Below are positions 30,044-39,176 of a stretch of 64,000 bases of DNA, piece after piece (positions within the stretch are counted from its first letter, which is position 1; every line of letters starts with the position of its first letter). Below the pieces are notes generated by a model. That model was not told where the DNA came from. It ran no database searches and worked only from the letters and a program-made list of their open reading frames with translations. Source of the stretch: Oceanicoccus sp. (GTDB taxonomy: Bacteria; Pseudomonadota; Gammaproteobacteria; Pseudomonadales; Dasaniaceae); the NCBI RefSeq assembly GCF_029238675.1, contig NZ_JAQWFR010000006.1:1-64000 (forward strand). Direction: 5' to 3'. The position numbers and the translations under genes were made by a program.

Positions 30044-31009
30044 TACCAGCTTACCTTTAACATCGCGGTTCATAACTTTGGCCAGTGCGGCGCTGGTTTC
30101 GGATAGTGGAAACTCACGATCGGTGACCAGCCTGACTTTATCTTCAGAGTACCACCGCATCAGCTCTTTCATATTTTCAGCAAATACGGCGGGCTCATGC
30201 TGGGTAAAGCTACCCCAGTAAACGCCAACCACACTGTACTCTTTGACCAAAGTCAGGTTGATTGGGAGTTTGGGAATAGTGCCGCTGGCAAAACCAATCA
30301 CCAGCAGACGTCCGTTTCGGGCCATGGAGCGAGAGCAGGAATCAAAGGCCTCGCCACCGACAGGGTCGTAAACGACATCAACCCCTTTACCCCCCGTCAG
30401 TTCTTTTACCGTGCTTTTCAGATCCTGGTCGCTGTAATTAATTAACTCGTCAGCACCATTCTCTTTCGCAATGGCGAGTTTTTCGGCACTGGAACAGGCG
30501 GCAATAACGTTGGCCCCCATGGCCTTACCAATTTGTACCGCGGCAATACCGGTGCCACCGGCGGCACCTAATACCAGTAGTGTTTCACCGGCTTTTAGCT
30601 GACCGCGCTGCTTCAATGCGTGATGGGCAGTGCCGTGGGCGCAGAGCAAATTAGCGGCATCGGTGTGAGACATGGTGTCGGGTATCGGTACCAGTGTTTT
30701 GGGATTGCAGGCAATCTTCTCTGCAAAAGCTCCGGTACCCGTGGAGAGCCCCAGCACCCGGGTGCCGGTAGCAAGAACCTTCGCATCAGCTCCCTGTTCT
30801 GCCACAACACCGGAAAATTCCATGCCGGGAATAAAAGGTAAGGGCGGCTTTACCTGATAGAGGCCCTGAACCAAAAGACCGTCCGGGAAGTTAACGCCGG
30901 CGGCCTTAATATCAACCACCACTTCATTCTCTTGCGGTGTCGGCTCCGGTACATCGGTGTATTTGAGTTGATCCAGGGGTGCAAATTCTTCACAGACAAT
31001 CGCTTTCAA
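30032..31009 (-). CDS. NADPH:quinone oxidoreductase, zinc-free MDR family
   Basis: 325 residues of the quinone oxidoreductase branch of medium-chain dehydrogenases. It has a GroES-like N-terminal domain and a Rossmann domain with LGAAGGTGIAAVQIGKAMGA. The structural and catalytic zinc ligands of alcohol dehydrogenases are absent. Third gene of a leftward operon, 14 bp after the APH-like kinase. In acyl-CoA pathways such enzymes often act as enoyl reductases or oxidoreductases; the substrate here is unknown. Confidence 0.82.
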   Translation of the reverse strand: MKAIVCEEFAPLDQLKYTDVPEPTPQENEVVVDIKAAGVNFPDGLLVQGLYQVKPPLPFIPGMEFSGVVAEQGADAKVLATGTRVLGLSTGTGAFAEKIACNPKTLVPIPDTMSHTDAANLLCAHGTAHHALKQRGQLKAGETLLVLGAAGGTGIAAVQIGKAMGANVIAACSSAEKLAIAKENGADELINYSDQDLKSTVKELTGGKGVDVVYDPVGGEAFDSCSRSMARNGRLLVIGFASGTIPKLPINLTLVKEYSVVGVYWGSFTQHEPAVFAENMKELMRWYSEDKVRLVTDREFPLSETSAALAKVMNRDVKGKLVLIP

Positions 31010-31023
31010 AATTATTGTTCCTT

Positions 31024-32046
31024 TTAGTCAATCAGTTGTACGGCGAAACCAGAAAGTGCCTCGGCAAGTTTGCCGGTTTCCAGGGCTTGTTCGTTGGAGG
31101 CGTTGCCGTCCAATGCCCGCTTATAGACACCCTGGCAAATAGACGCCAGACGGAAAAAGCTGAACGCCAGATAGAAATTCCAGTGTTCTATAGCGTCGAT
31201 GTTCCGTAGCTGGCAATAGTAGTCGATAACAGTTTGTTCATCCGGCAGACCTTCCTGTTCCAAATCCAGCCCCAGCAATCCTTTCACCTGACCAATTCTG
31301 GGTAGTCGCAAGCACATACAGAAATAGGCGAGATCTGCCATCGGGTGACCTAAAGTGGAAAGCTCCCAATCGAGCACGGCAATGGCGCGGGGTTCGTCAG
31401 CTTGGAACATGATATTGTCCAGTCGGTAGTCGCCGTGGATCAGGCTGACTTGGCCATCGTCCTCGGGGATATGTGCCGCCAGCCAATCCATTAATCGCTC
31501 CATGGTTTCAACGGTGTGGGTTTCTGCTGCGCGGTATTGTTTGGTCCAGCGGCTGTACTGGCGTTCAAAGTAGTTGCCGGGTTTACCGTAATCGCCCAGC
31601 CCCACTTTATTCACATCAACGTCGTGCATGGCCGCCAATACGCGGATCAGCTCCATATACATGGGTTTGCGATCTTCCTTGGTCAGCTCTGGCAGAGCGG
31701 GGTCCCAAAGGATGCGTCCCTTTTCAAAACTCATGATGTAGAACATGCTGCCAATCACATCGTCGTCTTCGCACAGGCAGTAGGGATGGGCTACAGGTAC
31801 ATCGGTATCTTTCAGTGCCTGAAGCACAGCGTATTCACGATCCACAGCGTGTGCCGACTTTAACAGCTTACCCGGTGGCTTGCGACGCAGTACGTATTGT
31901 TTGCCTGGGGTCGTCAACAGGAACGTAGGGTTGGATTGGCCACCGGCAAATTTTTCAGCGGTCAATGGGCCAGAGAAATCCTCGATCTGTGTTTCCAGAT
32001 ATTGACAAAGGCGATCGGTATCGAAGTCGTGAACGGATTGGCTCAT
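31024..32046 (-). CDS. APH/ACAD10-type small-molecule kinase (phosphotransferase family)
   Basis: 340 residues with an aminoglycoside-phosphotransferase fold. The catalytic loop is HGDYRLDN (204-211), the metal-binding DWE is at 226-228, and a lysine sits in YVLRRKP. The FAGGQSNPTFLL and LDWELSTLGHPMADLAY signatures match the ACAD10/LvaA-like group rather than antibiotic kinases. Known members phosphorylate 4-hydroxyacyl-CoA, so a role in hydroxy-acid or acyl-CoA catabolism is the best inference. It sits between a histidine phosphatase (18 bp upstream) and an MDR oxidoreductase. Confidence 0.8.
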   Translation of the reverse strand: MSQSVHDFDTDRLCQYLETQIEDFSGPLTAEKFAGGQSNPTFLLTTPGKQYVLRRKPPGKLLKSAHAVDREYAVLQALKDTDVPVAHPYCLCEDDDVIGSMFYIMSFEKGRILWDPALPELTKEDRKPMYMELIRVLAAMHDVDVNKVGLGDYGKPGNYFERQYSRWTKQYRAAETHTVETMERLMDWLAAHIPEDDGQVSLIHGDYRLDNIMFQADEPRAIAVLDWELSTLGHPMADLAYFCMCLRLPRIGQVKGLLGLDLEQEGLPDEQTVIDYYCQLRNIDAIEHWNFYLAFSFFRLASICQGVYKRALDGNASNEQALETGKLAEALSGFAVQLID

Positions 32047-32064
32047 AATTTTTCTCGAAGTGGG

Positions 32065-32736
32065 TTAGGCGTAGGTGATCATATGTTGATGATCGGGGTG
32101 TTCCAGGTGGGCCAGATTGTTAAAGCTGGCGAGTCTGGTATTTTCAGAGTTAAAGAAAAACTGGCTGAAACTGGTGTTTCTTATTTGCAGGTTAAGCTCA
32201 ATAGCCATATTGGCTGGTGCCTGCAGAACCTGATGGGTAATGGCGCTGATCGGGCCGCCAGAGCTTACCACCAGAATGCGACGTGAACTGGATTGTTGAA
32301 TGGTGCCAAGGGCGTTGTTGACCCGGGCGATAAAATTATCCCAGTTTTCTTCCAGTTCACCCTGTAATTGATTCTGGCACCAGGCGAGCAGGGCTGGTTT
32401 TAATAGCTGGTAGGCGGCTTTCTTATCGATCTCGCCTTTCCCCTTGAGAGCTGCGCTCTGTTCAATATATGCCGCAGTCAACGATTCAAAATCATATTCA
32501 TTCAAACCGTCCACCCGGGTGGTCGGCAGATCCAGGTCAATTCCCTTGAGAATGCCATCGGCTGTTTGCTGGTGGCGTAATTGCGTGCCGGTAAACAGCT
32601 CATCAAAAGTGATGCCGCGCTGCGCAAAATGTCGCCCCAGAATTTCTGCTTGTTCTACACCCATAGGGGAAAGCTGATCATAATTGTTTGACCCGAGAGA
32701 GGCTTGTCCGTGTCTGACCAGATAAAATTCAGCCAT
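32065..32736 (-). CDS. Histidine phosphatase superfamily protein
   Basis: 223 residues. The catalytic RHG motif is near the N-terminus (FYLVRHGQASLG) and a second histidine region appears in VVSSGGPISAITHQ; the usual SHG/THG is replaced by SSGGP. It belongs to the phosphoglycerate mutase-like superfamily; the substrate is not predictable. First gene of the phosphatase-kinase-oxidoreductase operon. Confidence 0.82.
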   Translation of the reverse strand: MAEFYLVRHGQASLGSNNYDQLSPMGVEQAEILGRHFAQRGITFDELFTGTQLRHQQTADGILKGIDLDLPTTRVDGLNEYDFESLTAAYIEQSAALKGKGEIDKKAAYQLLKPALLAWCQNQLQGELEENWDNFIARVNNALGTIQQSSSRRILVVSSGGPISAITHQVLQAPANMAIELNLQIRNTSFSQFFFNSENTRLASFNNLAHLEHPDHQHMITYA

Positions 32737-33002
32737 TGATGGGTTCCAGTTTAGTCTTTTGACCCTCGAGGAGTAAGCGCTATCGACAAAGGGTATTGAT
32801 TGTTATGTATTGGCATTGATTATGTCAATATTAGCTGGTTAGAGCAAGTCGTTGAGTGAGAGCGAACCTTGGGAGCTAGCCAGATTTTTCTCATTTGCTA
32901 TTGTGTTCTTTTGCGCAGGTCATTATCTTTGCACCATCATTTAAAACGGAATTTTAATTGAGCTTGTAAGAGCGAATGTTAAAAGAGGATAAGGAAATCA
33001 TC
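32737..33002. other. AT-rich intergenic stretch without a recognisable gene
   Basis: About 266 bases upstream of both the leftward phosphatase operon and the small broken gene. A good ribosome binding site (AAGGA) sits just before 33003. No other structure was recognised. Confidence 0.5.
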
Positions 33003-33388
33003 ATGATCACATCAATCAATAACCTCCGCAATAAAACAAAAATCATGTTAGCCGCCCAAAAGGCGCTGATTGCTGCGGATGCTAATTATCACGCTTGGGT
33101 CAGTGAATTGAAGCCGGAGGGCAGGAAGCACAGCTGGATGAATTAAAAATTCGCTGGCGGCACTTTTTATCTGACTGCGAACAGCTTAAGCAGGATTTCT
33201 CTGTTGTTGAAAACCGGTTGTCTGAAGAGGTTAATTTAGCGAAGACATGGTTAACCGAAAATTATCAGGATGTTAGGGATAATTTTGACCCGACGGTTGT
33301 TAAGTTTCGGAAGAAGTACAAAATTATTATATCGGCTGATGTTTTGGATGATTTAAGCGAAATGGAAGTTGATGATGAGTCGTCATAA
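33003..33388 (+). pseudogene. Frameshifted small gene of unknown family
   Basis: An ATG at 33003, preceded by AAGGAAATCATC, opens a reading frame of 47 codons (MITSINNLRNKTKIMLAAQK...) that stops at TAA shortly after 33140. From about 33107 the -1 frame is open without its own start and continues through QEAQLDELKIRWRHFLSDCE to a stop at 33386-33388. Joined, they give a charged, helical protein of about 125 residues with an acidic C-terminus. The simplest reading is a single-base loss near GAAGCCGGAGGGCAGG. It is absent from the ORF track. I do not recognise the family. Confidence 0.6.
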
Positions 33389-33456
33389 TACTGTGATCCT
33401 TAGGGCTTCAGGTTCCGATTGTAATCTTTTTCAATTTCTGTCCCTAAGTTAGTTAG

Positions 33457-33621
33457 TCTTGTTTCTCCTTCTTTAAGAACAGAGCGTTCGCAAAAATACC
33501 AGGTATCAGTCAATCCACCCTGAATAAGATAGAAAACAACACCGGTAATGTGACACTCAATAAAATAGAGAACAACAATGGCAACGTGAAGCTCGATACA
33601 TTGAATACGATCTGCAAGTAA
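33457..33621 (+). pseudogene. 3' remnant of a repeat-containing gene
   Basis: An open frame without a start codon encodes ...STLNKIENNTGNVTLNKIENN... and ends CK-stop at 33619-33621. The 12-residue unit TLNKIENNTGNV occurs twice and a diverged third follows. This looks like the tail of a beta-repeat protein whose 5' part is lost. Only the repeat and absence of a start are seen; the rest is inference. Confidence 0.45.
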
Positions 33622-33708
33622 TTAAAATGTGAGATGGGTGATCTGTTTATTTAAATCGCAAGAGATTCACATGTTTGATAAATAGAACTGAGGATAACAA
33701 AGGAATAA

Positions 33709-33795
33709 TGGTGCCCAGGAGAGGACTTGAACCTCCACGGGGTTGCCCCCACTAGCACCTGAAGCTAGCGTGTCTACCAATTTCACCACCTGGGC
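33709..33795 (-). tRNA. tRNA-Leu (anticodon CAG)
   Basis: 87 nt on the minus strand including an encoded CCA. The acceptor stem GCCCAGG/CCTGGGC, long variable arm (GTGGGGGCAACCCCGT region), T-arm GGTTCAAGTCC and anticodon stem CTAGC/GCTAG around loop TTCAGGT give anticodon CAG. Class II tRNA-Leu. Located between purA and rnr as recalled for Pseudomonas. Confidence 0.96.
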
Positions 33796-33913
33796 TTTAA
33801 ACAAGCATTGTGCCTGATTTAAAGAGCATGCCTTTTTTATACCGCGTTACGACATGCTACGCGGGGTCGCTACCGGCTCCTGCCTCTCGCGACACTAGTG
33901 CATCCTGCACGTC

Positions 33914-33937
33914 GTCTACCAATTTCACCACCTGGGC
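33914..33937 (-). repeat. Stray 5' fragment of tRNA-Leu (24-bp direct repeat)
   Basis: The 24 bases are identical to the first 24 nt of the intact tRNA-Leu (33772-33795), in the same orientation and 142 bp upstream of it. After it the sequence departs into GC-rich hairpins (GTGCA-GGA-TGCAC; CGCGT...ACGCG) unrelated to tRNA. It looks like the relic of a second tRNA-Leu gene or of an insertion. Confidence 0.85.
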
Positions 33938-34084
33938 AGTGCGTTGGGGGCTGGGATGCCCCTGTAGCTGAGGCGCGCAATTTACTCCCGAGCCCTCCTT
34001 TTGTCAATAAAAGACCCGTTAATTAGATAGTTGCGTATAATAGACGTAACAAATACCCAATAATCAACGGATTTACCCCTTCCC

Positions 34085-36466
34085 ATGGCAAAACGCCTAA
34101 CCGATAAAGACCCTCATGCTGATCGTGAAGCGCAGAAATACGAGCAGCCCATACCCAGTCGTGAATTTATTATGGAATTTCTTGAGCAGGCCGAAGGGCC
34201 GCTTAACCGTAATCAGCTCACCAAAGCGCTGGAGCTTAAAGACTACCAGGATGTTGAGGCGCTCCGCCGTCGCCTAAAGGCGATGGAGCGTGATGGCCAG
34301 CTGATGCGTAACCGCAAAGGGGCTTATGGCCTGGTTGATAAAATGGACCTGGTACGGGGCAGGGTATCGGCACATCGGGATGGTTATGGTTTTTTGATAC
34401 CTCAAGAGGGCGGTGATGATTTATACCTGAATAGCCGCCAGATGAACACCGTATTTGATGGCGATGAGGTTATCTGTCGCAGTGCAGGCTACGATCACCG
34501 CGGTAAGCTTGAAGGGGTGATTGTTGAGGTGATTCACCGCAACACCCAGCAGTTGGTAGGTCGTCTATTTGATGAAAACGGTGTGGTGTTTGTCGCGCCG
34601 GATAATGCCAAGATTAATCATGACATTATTATTCCCCGTGAAGCGGTCGGTGATGCTGAAGTTGAGCAATATGTGATGGTAGAAATCACCAGTCAGCCGG
34701 GTTGGCGTAAGCCGCCTACGGGGCGGGTGCTTGAAGTGCTTGGTGAGCATATGGCGCCGGGGATGGAAATTGATGTGGCCATTCGCACACATAATATTCC
34801 TTATGTTTGGCCGGAAGAAGCAGAGCGCGAAGCGTTAGCTTTATCGGCGGAGCCTTTGGAAGAAGACAAACTGAATCGGGTCGATTTACGTAAGTTGCCT
34901 TTTGTCACTATTGATGGCGAAGATGCTCGCGATTTCGATGATGCAGTGTACTGTGAGTCGAAGCTGTTAGGTGGTTGGCGTTTATGGGTGGCGATTGCTG
35001 ATGTCTCTCATTATGTTCAGGTAGGTAGTGCTCTTGATCAAGAGGCAACATTGCGAGGCAATTCTGTATATTTTCCTGAGCAGGTTGTACCGATGTTACC
35101 CGAGGCTTTGTCTAACGGTTTATGTTCGTTAAAGCCCAAGGTGGACCGCTTATGCATGGTCTGCGAAATGACCATTAGCAAGGCGGGAAAAATCAGCGGT
35201 TATAAGTTTTACGAAGGGGTGATGCACTCCCATGCGCGACTTACCTATAACAAAGTAGGTGCGATTCTTGATAATAAAAACCCGGATAGCAAACCGCTGC
35301 GCATTGAATATAAAAAAGTTGTGCCGCATCTCGAAAACCTTCACAACCTGTATAAAACATTACGGATAGCTCGCAGCAAGCGTGGCGCTATTGATTTTGA
35401 AACCACGGAAACCCGTATGGTTTTCGGTAAGGACCGAAAAATTTCCGAAATTATTCCGGTGGTGCGTAATGATGCCCATAAATTAATTGAGGAATGTATG
35501 TTGGCGGCGAATGTTGCCGCGGCCAAGTTTTTGGAAAAACACAATGTACCGGCTTTGTTCCGGGTACACGAAGGCCCAACGGAAGAAAAGCTGGAAGCCT
35601 TAAGAAAATTTTTGGGTGAATTGGCGATGGATTTACCCGGTGGCAATAAGCCGGGGCCAGATGATTATCAGGTGCTGTTATCGCAGTTAGGTGATCGCCC
35701 CGATGCGCATATTATACAAACGATGATGTTGCGTTCTTTGCGCCAGGCGGTTTATCAACCAGAAAATCTTGGGCACTTCGGTTTGAACTACGATGCCTAT
35801 GGCCATTTTACTTCACCGATTCGTCGTTACCCTGATTTGTTAGTGCATCGTGCTATTCGTCATATTGTACGCAGCAATATGGAAAGCAAGAAGGTTAAAC
35901 GTGTTGATGGTGCAACTGTCTTGCCTAAGAAAGCTATTTACCCCTATGAAATGCCTGACTTATTGGTATTGGGTGAGCAGTGCTCAATGACTGAGCGCCG
36001 AGCCGATGATGCTACTCGTGAAGTTGTGGCTTGGTTAAAGTGCGAATATTTACAAGACCGCGTTGGTGATACCTTTGATGGGGTTATTTCGGCAGTCACC
36101 GGGTTTGGTTTGTTTGTGGATTTGGTGGATGTCTATGTTGAAGGTTTGGTGCATGTTAGTGCGCTGGCCAGTGACTATTATCATTTTGATCCTGTTAAGC
36201 AGCGCTTAATTGGTGAGCGTACCGGCACCAGTTTCCAGCTGGGTGATTCTGTTAAGGTACAGGTTGCTCGCGTCAGTTTAGATGATAAGAAAATTGATCT
36301 TGAGTTGGTGGAAGGTTCCAGTCGCGCCAAGCGTCGTGCAGAGAAGTCGGGTAAGCCGCTTAAAAAGGGGGATAAGCGCCCGGTGGTCAAAAAGAAAAAA
36401 GATGAGAAAAAACCAGCCAAAAAATCGAGCGCCAGTAAAGGCGTTAGAAAAAGAAAACGTAAATAG
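34085..36466 (+). CDS. rnr: Ribonuclease R
   Basis: 793 residues. N-terminal winged helix, two cold-shock-like domains, then RNB catalytic domain with DGEDARDFDDAVY near residue 276 and YGHFTSPIRRYPDL. An S1 domain (GDTFDGVISAVTGFGLFVDL) and a Lys-rich tail follow. A 3'-5' exoribonuclease for structured RNA, rRNA and trans-translation turnover. A -10-like TATAAT lies at 34036-34041. rlmB follows 18 bp later. Confidence 0.96.
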   Translation: MAKRLTDKDPHADREAQKYEQPIPSREFIMEFLEQAEGPLNRNQLTKALELKDYQDVEALRRRLKAMERDGQLMRNRKGAYGLVDKMDLVRGRVSAHRDGYGFLIPQEGGDDLYLNSRQMNTVFDGDEVICRSAGYDHRGKLEGVIVEVIHRNTQQLVGRLFDENGVVFVAPDNAKINHDIIIPREAVGDAEVEQYVMVEITSQPGWRKPPTGRVLEVLGEHMAPGMEIDVAIRTHNIPYVWPEEAEREALALSAEPLEEDKLNRVDLRKLPFVTIDGEDARDFDDAVYCESKLLGGWRLWVAIADVSHYVQVGSALDQEATLRGNSVYFPEQVVPMLPEALSNGLCSLKPKVDRLCMVCEMTISKAGKISGYKFYEGVMHSHARLTYNKVGAILDNKNPDSKPLRIEYKKVVPHLENLHNLYKTLRIARSKRGAIDFETTETRMVFGKDRKISEIIPVVRNDAHKLIEECMLAANVAAAKFLEKHNVPALFRVHEGPTEEKLEALRKFLGELAMDLPGGNKPGPDDYQVLLSQLGDRPDAHIIQTMMLRSLRQAVYQPENLGHFGLNYDAYGHFTSPIRRYPDLLVHRAIRHIVRSNMESKKVKRVDGATVLPKKAIYPYEMPDLLVLGEQCSMTERRADDATREVVAWLKCEYLQDRVGDTFDGVISAVTGFGLFVDLVDVYVEGLVHVSALASDYYHFDPVKQRLIGERTGTSFQLGDSVKVQVARVSLDDKKIDLELVEGSSRAKRRAEKSGKPLKKGDKRPVVKKKKDEKKPAKKSSASKGVRKRKRK

Positions 36467-36484
36467 TCGTGAGTTAAAAATATT

Positions 36485-37222
36485 GTGAGTGAAACACATT
36501 GGGTTTTTGGTATTCATGCCGTTGAGGCATTATTACAGCGCCAGCCAAATCGTATTGAAGAGTTGTGGTTGCAAAAAGGACGTAGCGATCAGCGTATGCA
36601 AGATATTCAACAGCATGCAAAAGCGTTGGGTGTTAAATGTAAAGCTGTAAGTCGTGATGAGTTGGATGAGCAGGCCGAAGGTAATCACCAGGGGGTGATG
36701 GCAAAAACAAAACCAGCACAAACCTTGCGTGATCGCGATTTAAAAGAGTTGTTAGATGCCGCTGAGCATCAGCCATTGTTGCTGATTCTTGACGGCGTGA
36801 CCGACCCGCATAATTTGGGTGCTTGTTTGCGCACCGCCGATGCCGCTGGCGTTGATGCAGTGATTGCCCCCAAAGATAATTCTGCGCCTCTTAATGGCAC
36901 CGTTAGAAAGGTTGCCTGTGGTGCTGCTGAGGTTATTCCTTATATTCAGGTAACCAACCTGGCCAGAACGATGAAGGATATTCAAGAGCGTGGTATCTGG
37001 ATTACCGGTACTGCCGGTGAAGCTGAGCAGAGTGTTTATGATGCTGATTTTAGTGGTGCTGTGGCATTGGTGATGGGCGCAGAAGGTAAGGGTATGCGCC
37101 GCTTAACCCGTGAGAATTGTGATTTTTTGGTGAAACTGCCTATGGCAGGCTCGGTAAGCAGCTTGAACGTATCAGTGGCTACCGGTGTCTGCTTATTTGA
37201 GATTGTCCGTCAGCGCGGCTAG
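36485..37222 (+). CDS. rlmB: 23S rRNA (guanosine-2'-O-)-methyltransferase RlmB
   Basis: 245 residues from a GTG start. The SPOUT fold shows the three family motifs: [30 protein letters not shown] and [21 protein letters not shown]. It methylates the 2'-O of G2251 (E. coli numbering). In operon with rnr. A palindromic element begins 2 bp after its stop. Confidence 0.95.
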   Translation: MSETHWVFGIHAVEALLQRQPNRIEELWLQKGRSDQRMQDIQQHAKALGVKCKAVSRDELDEQAEGNHQGVMAKTKPAQTLRDRDLKELLDAAEHQPLLLILDGVTDPHNLGACLRTADAAGVDAVIAPKDNSAPLNGTVRKVACGAAEVIPYIQVTNLARTMKDIQERGIWITGTAGEAEQSVYDADFSGAVALVMGAEGKGMRRLTRENCDFLVKLPMAGSVSSLNVSVATGVCLFEIVRQRG

Positions 37223-37223
37223 T

Positions 37224-37326
37224 CGTCATTCCCGCGAAGGCGGGAATCCAGTGCTGTAGATTTGCGCTTTAGCGGAAATAACAGCATTGGCATGCAGGCT
37301 GGATTCCCGCCTTCGCGGGAATGACG
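37224..37326. repeat. Palindromic element, copy 4 (orientation A)
   Basis: Near-canonical copy. Arms contain ATTCCCGCGAAGGCGGGAAT and its exact complement; centre TTTGCGC-TTTAGCGGAAAT (one mismatch). It abuts the rlmB stop. Confidence 0.92.
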
Positions 37327-37431
37327 TTCTAATGGCGTTGTTTGATGGTCTTTAGGCGATTATTTGCCCACTTTATACCCCATTCCCTTGCTATCCCCCC
37401 TCATATCCCCTAAAATCCGCGCCTCTTAAAT

Positions 37432-37462
37432 CCCAGTAGTCCGCTTTGCGAGACCGCTGGGG
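37432..37462 (+). promoter_or_regulatory. Hairpin in the rpsF leader (candidate S6:S18 autoregulatory site)
   Basis: CCCAG and CTGGG pair around a roughly 20-nt loop containing CCG, about 60 nt upstream of rpsF. S6:S18 feedback sites with a conserved CCG are known ahead of rpsF in many bacteria. The match is by position and general shape only. Confidence 0.3.
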
Positions 37463-37524
37463 CTCCTTGTCACACTGGGGTTCCTCAATGAATCAGCAGG
37501 TGACTTAACCCGTAAGGAGATGCT

Positions 37525-37959
37525 ATGCGTCATTACGAAATTATATTTTTGGTCCACCCGGACCAGTCAGAGCAAGTGCCCGGCATGGTCGAGCGCTATA
37601 CCCAGGCCATCGAGAAAGACGGCGGTAAAATCCACCGTTTGGAAGACTGGGGTCGTCGCCACCTGGCTTACCCTATCAACAAGATCCACAAGGCTCACTA
37701 CACGCTGATGAATGTAGAAGCCAATCAAGAAGCGATCGATGAGTTAACCACCAACTTCCGTTATAACGATGCCGTTATTCGTAACTTGGTATTGGTTATG
37801 GATGATGCGGTTACTGCCGAATCACCCATCATGAAAGCCGAGAAAGAGAGCCGTGAGCGTCGCGCTGCACGTCCTGAGCGCCGTGAAGAATCAGCACCTG
37901 CTGCTGAAACTGCACCGGCAGAAGAAGCCCCAGCTGCTGATGAAGCTGCTGGCGAATAA
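37525..37959 (+). CDS. rpsF: 30S ribosomal protein S6
   Basis: 144 residues, starting [19 protein letters not shown] after AAGGAG. The S6 core ends near residue 105; a Glu/Ala-rich acidic tail ([18 protein letters not shown]) follows, reminiscent of the glutamate tail that RimK extends in E. coli. First gene of the rpsF-rpsR-(membrane protein)-rplI operon. Confidence 0.97.
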   Translation: MRHYEIIFLVHPDQSEQVPGMVERYTQAIEKDGGKIHRLEDWGRRHLAYPINKIHKAHYTLMNVEANQEAIDELTTNFRYNDAVIRNLVLVMDDAVTAESPIMKAEKESRERRAARPERREESAPAAETAPAEEAPAADEAAGE

Positions 37960-37988
37960 CCCTCGGACTAATAGATAGGAGATATCCC

Positions 37989-38216
37989 ATGGCACGTTTT
38001 TTCCGCCGTCGTAAGTTCTGCCGTTTTACTGCAGAAGGTGTTGACCAGATTGACTATAAAGATCTGGACACGTTGAAAGCCTATGTTTCTGAAACTGGCA
38101 AAATTGTACCTAGCCGTATTACAGGTACCAAAGCCAAGTATCAGCGTCAGTTGTCTACCTGCATTAAGCGGGCACGTTTCTTGGCTTTATTGCCATACAC
38201 TGACGCGCATAAGTAA
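37989..38216 (+). CDS. rpsR: 30S ribosomal protein S18
   Basis: 75 residues, full length ([13 protein letters not shown]...LLPYTDAHK). Binds 16S rRNA with S6. 29 bp after rpsF, preceded by AGGAG. Confidence 0.97.
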   Translation: MARFFRRRKFCRFTAEGVDQIDYKDLDTLKAYVSETGKIVPSRITGTKAKYQRQLSTCIKRARFLALLPYTDAHK

Positions 38217-38257
38217 TTAGTTTTAAGTTGATTGTTTAGGTTTCGGAACCGTCATTT

Positions 38258-39121
38258 ATGAGAGCTTTGGCTGAATATGTGATGAAAGGGCGCTCGCAGG
38301 CTGTGATAGCTGCCGCACTCGCCACCGGAACGGTTTTATTTGCCTGGGTCGGCGCCGCAGTGATTGCTTTAGTCACATTGCGAAAAGGATCCAACCAGGG
38401 TGGCCAGGTGCTACTTTGGGCGATGTTACCCGCTGTTGTTATGGCAGCCATGGGTGACACCGGGCCAGTCACTACCCTGTTGGGAGTGATGTTGGCAGCG
38501 ATAGTGTTGAGGTCTACCGCCTCCTGGTCATGGGCATTAGTTGCCGCAGTGGTCTCGGGGATAGTAACCGCCTTAGTATTGATGACATTTGGACGTGGCT
38601 ATCTCGAAGAGATTCTGCGTTTATTGGGCGATGCGCTTGCGCAGTTGGCCAGTCAGAATACTGAATCAGCAACATCACAGGTAGCGCAGCCTACCGTTAC
38701 CCAGGTAGCGGGCTTACTAGGTTTGAGCAATGCCTTCATGGTTGTGATGTGTTTGATACTGGCGCGGTGGTGGCAATCATTATTGTATAACCCGGGTGGT
38801 TTCAGGACTGAGTTTCACGCTCTGAGATTACCGCCACAGCTATGCGTTGCGCTGCTGCTGGTTGGGTTGCTGCTATCAACACTGGGCTCGGATTATCGGC
38901 TATTAGCCGTCATATTCGCCCTGCCATTTATGTTTGCTGGTTTAGCGCTGGTGCATGGCCTGGCAGCAAAGCGGCAGATAAACAGCAATATCCTGATAAT
39001 GTTTTACATTGCCTGGCTATTGTTTGACCCGGTTAAGGCATTATTAATAATCGCGGCAATCGTCGATAGTTGGATCAATTTTCGCGGGCGTGTGGCAGAT
39101 AAAGGCCCAGGCTCGGAATAA
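38258..39121 (+). CDS. Conserved membrane protein between rpsR and rplI
   Basis: 287 residues with about eight hydrophobic helices and no recognisable catalytic motif. A membrane protein of this size starting MRALA... occurs at the same place between rpsR and rplI in Pseudomonas, and I recall it as DUF2232-like, without certainty. The conserved position suggests co-expression with the ribosomal proteins; function unknown. Confidence 0.8.
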   Translation: MRALAEYVMKGRSQAVIAAALATGTVLFAWVGAAVIALVTLRKGSNQGGQVLLWAMLPAVVMAAMGDTGPVTTLLGVMLAAIVLRSTASWSWALVAAVVSGIVTALVLMTFGRGYLEEILRLLGDALAQLASQNTESATSQVAQPTVTQVAGLLGLSNAFMVVMCLILARWWQSLLYNPGGFRTEFHALRLPPQLCVALLLVGLLLSTLGSDYRLLAVIFALPFMFAGLALVHGLAAKRQINSNILIMFYIAWLLFDPVKALLIIAAIVDSWINFRGRVADKGPGSE

Positions 39122-39176
39122 ATACGAAACAGTTGTAAGCCAATGGCAACAACTGGATATATAGAGGGTAAGAACA

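Noticed and set aside
31024-32046. Aminoglycoside resistance gene
   Set aside because: The fold is APH, but the signatures and operon context fit the ACAD10/LvaA-like metabolic kinases.
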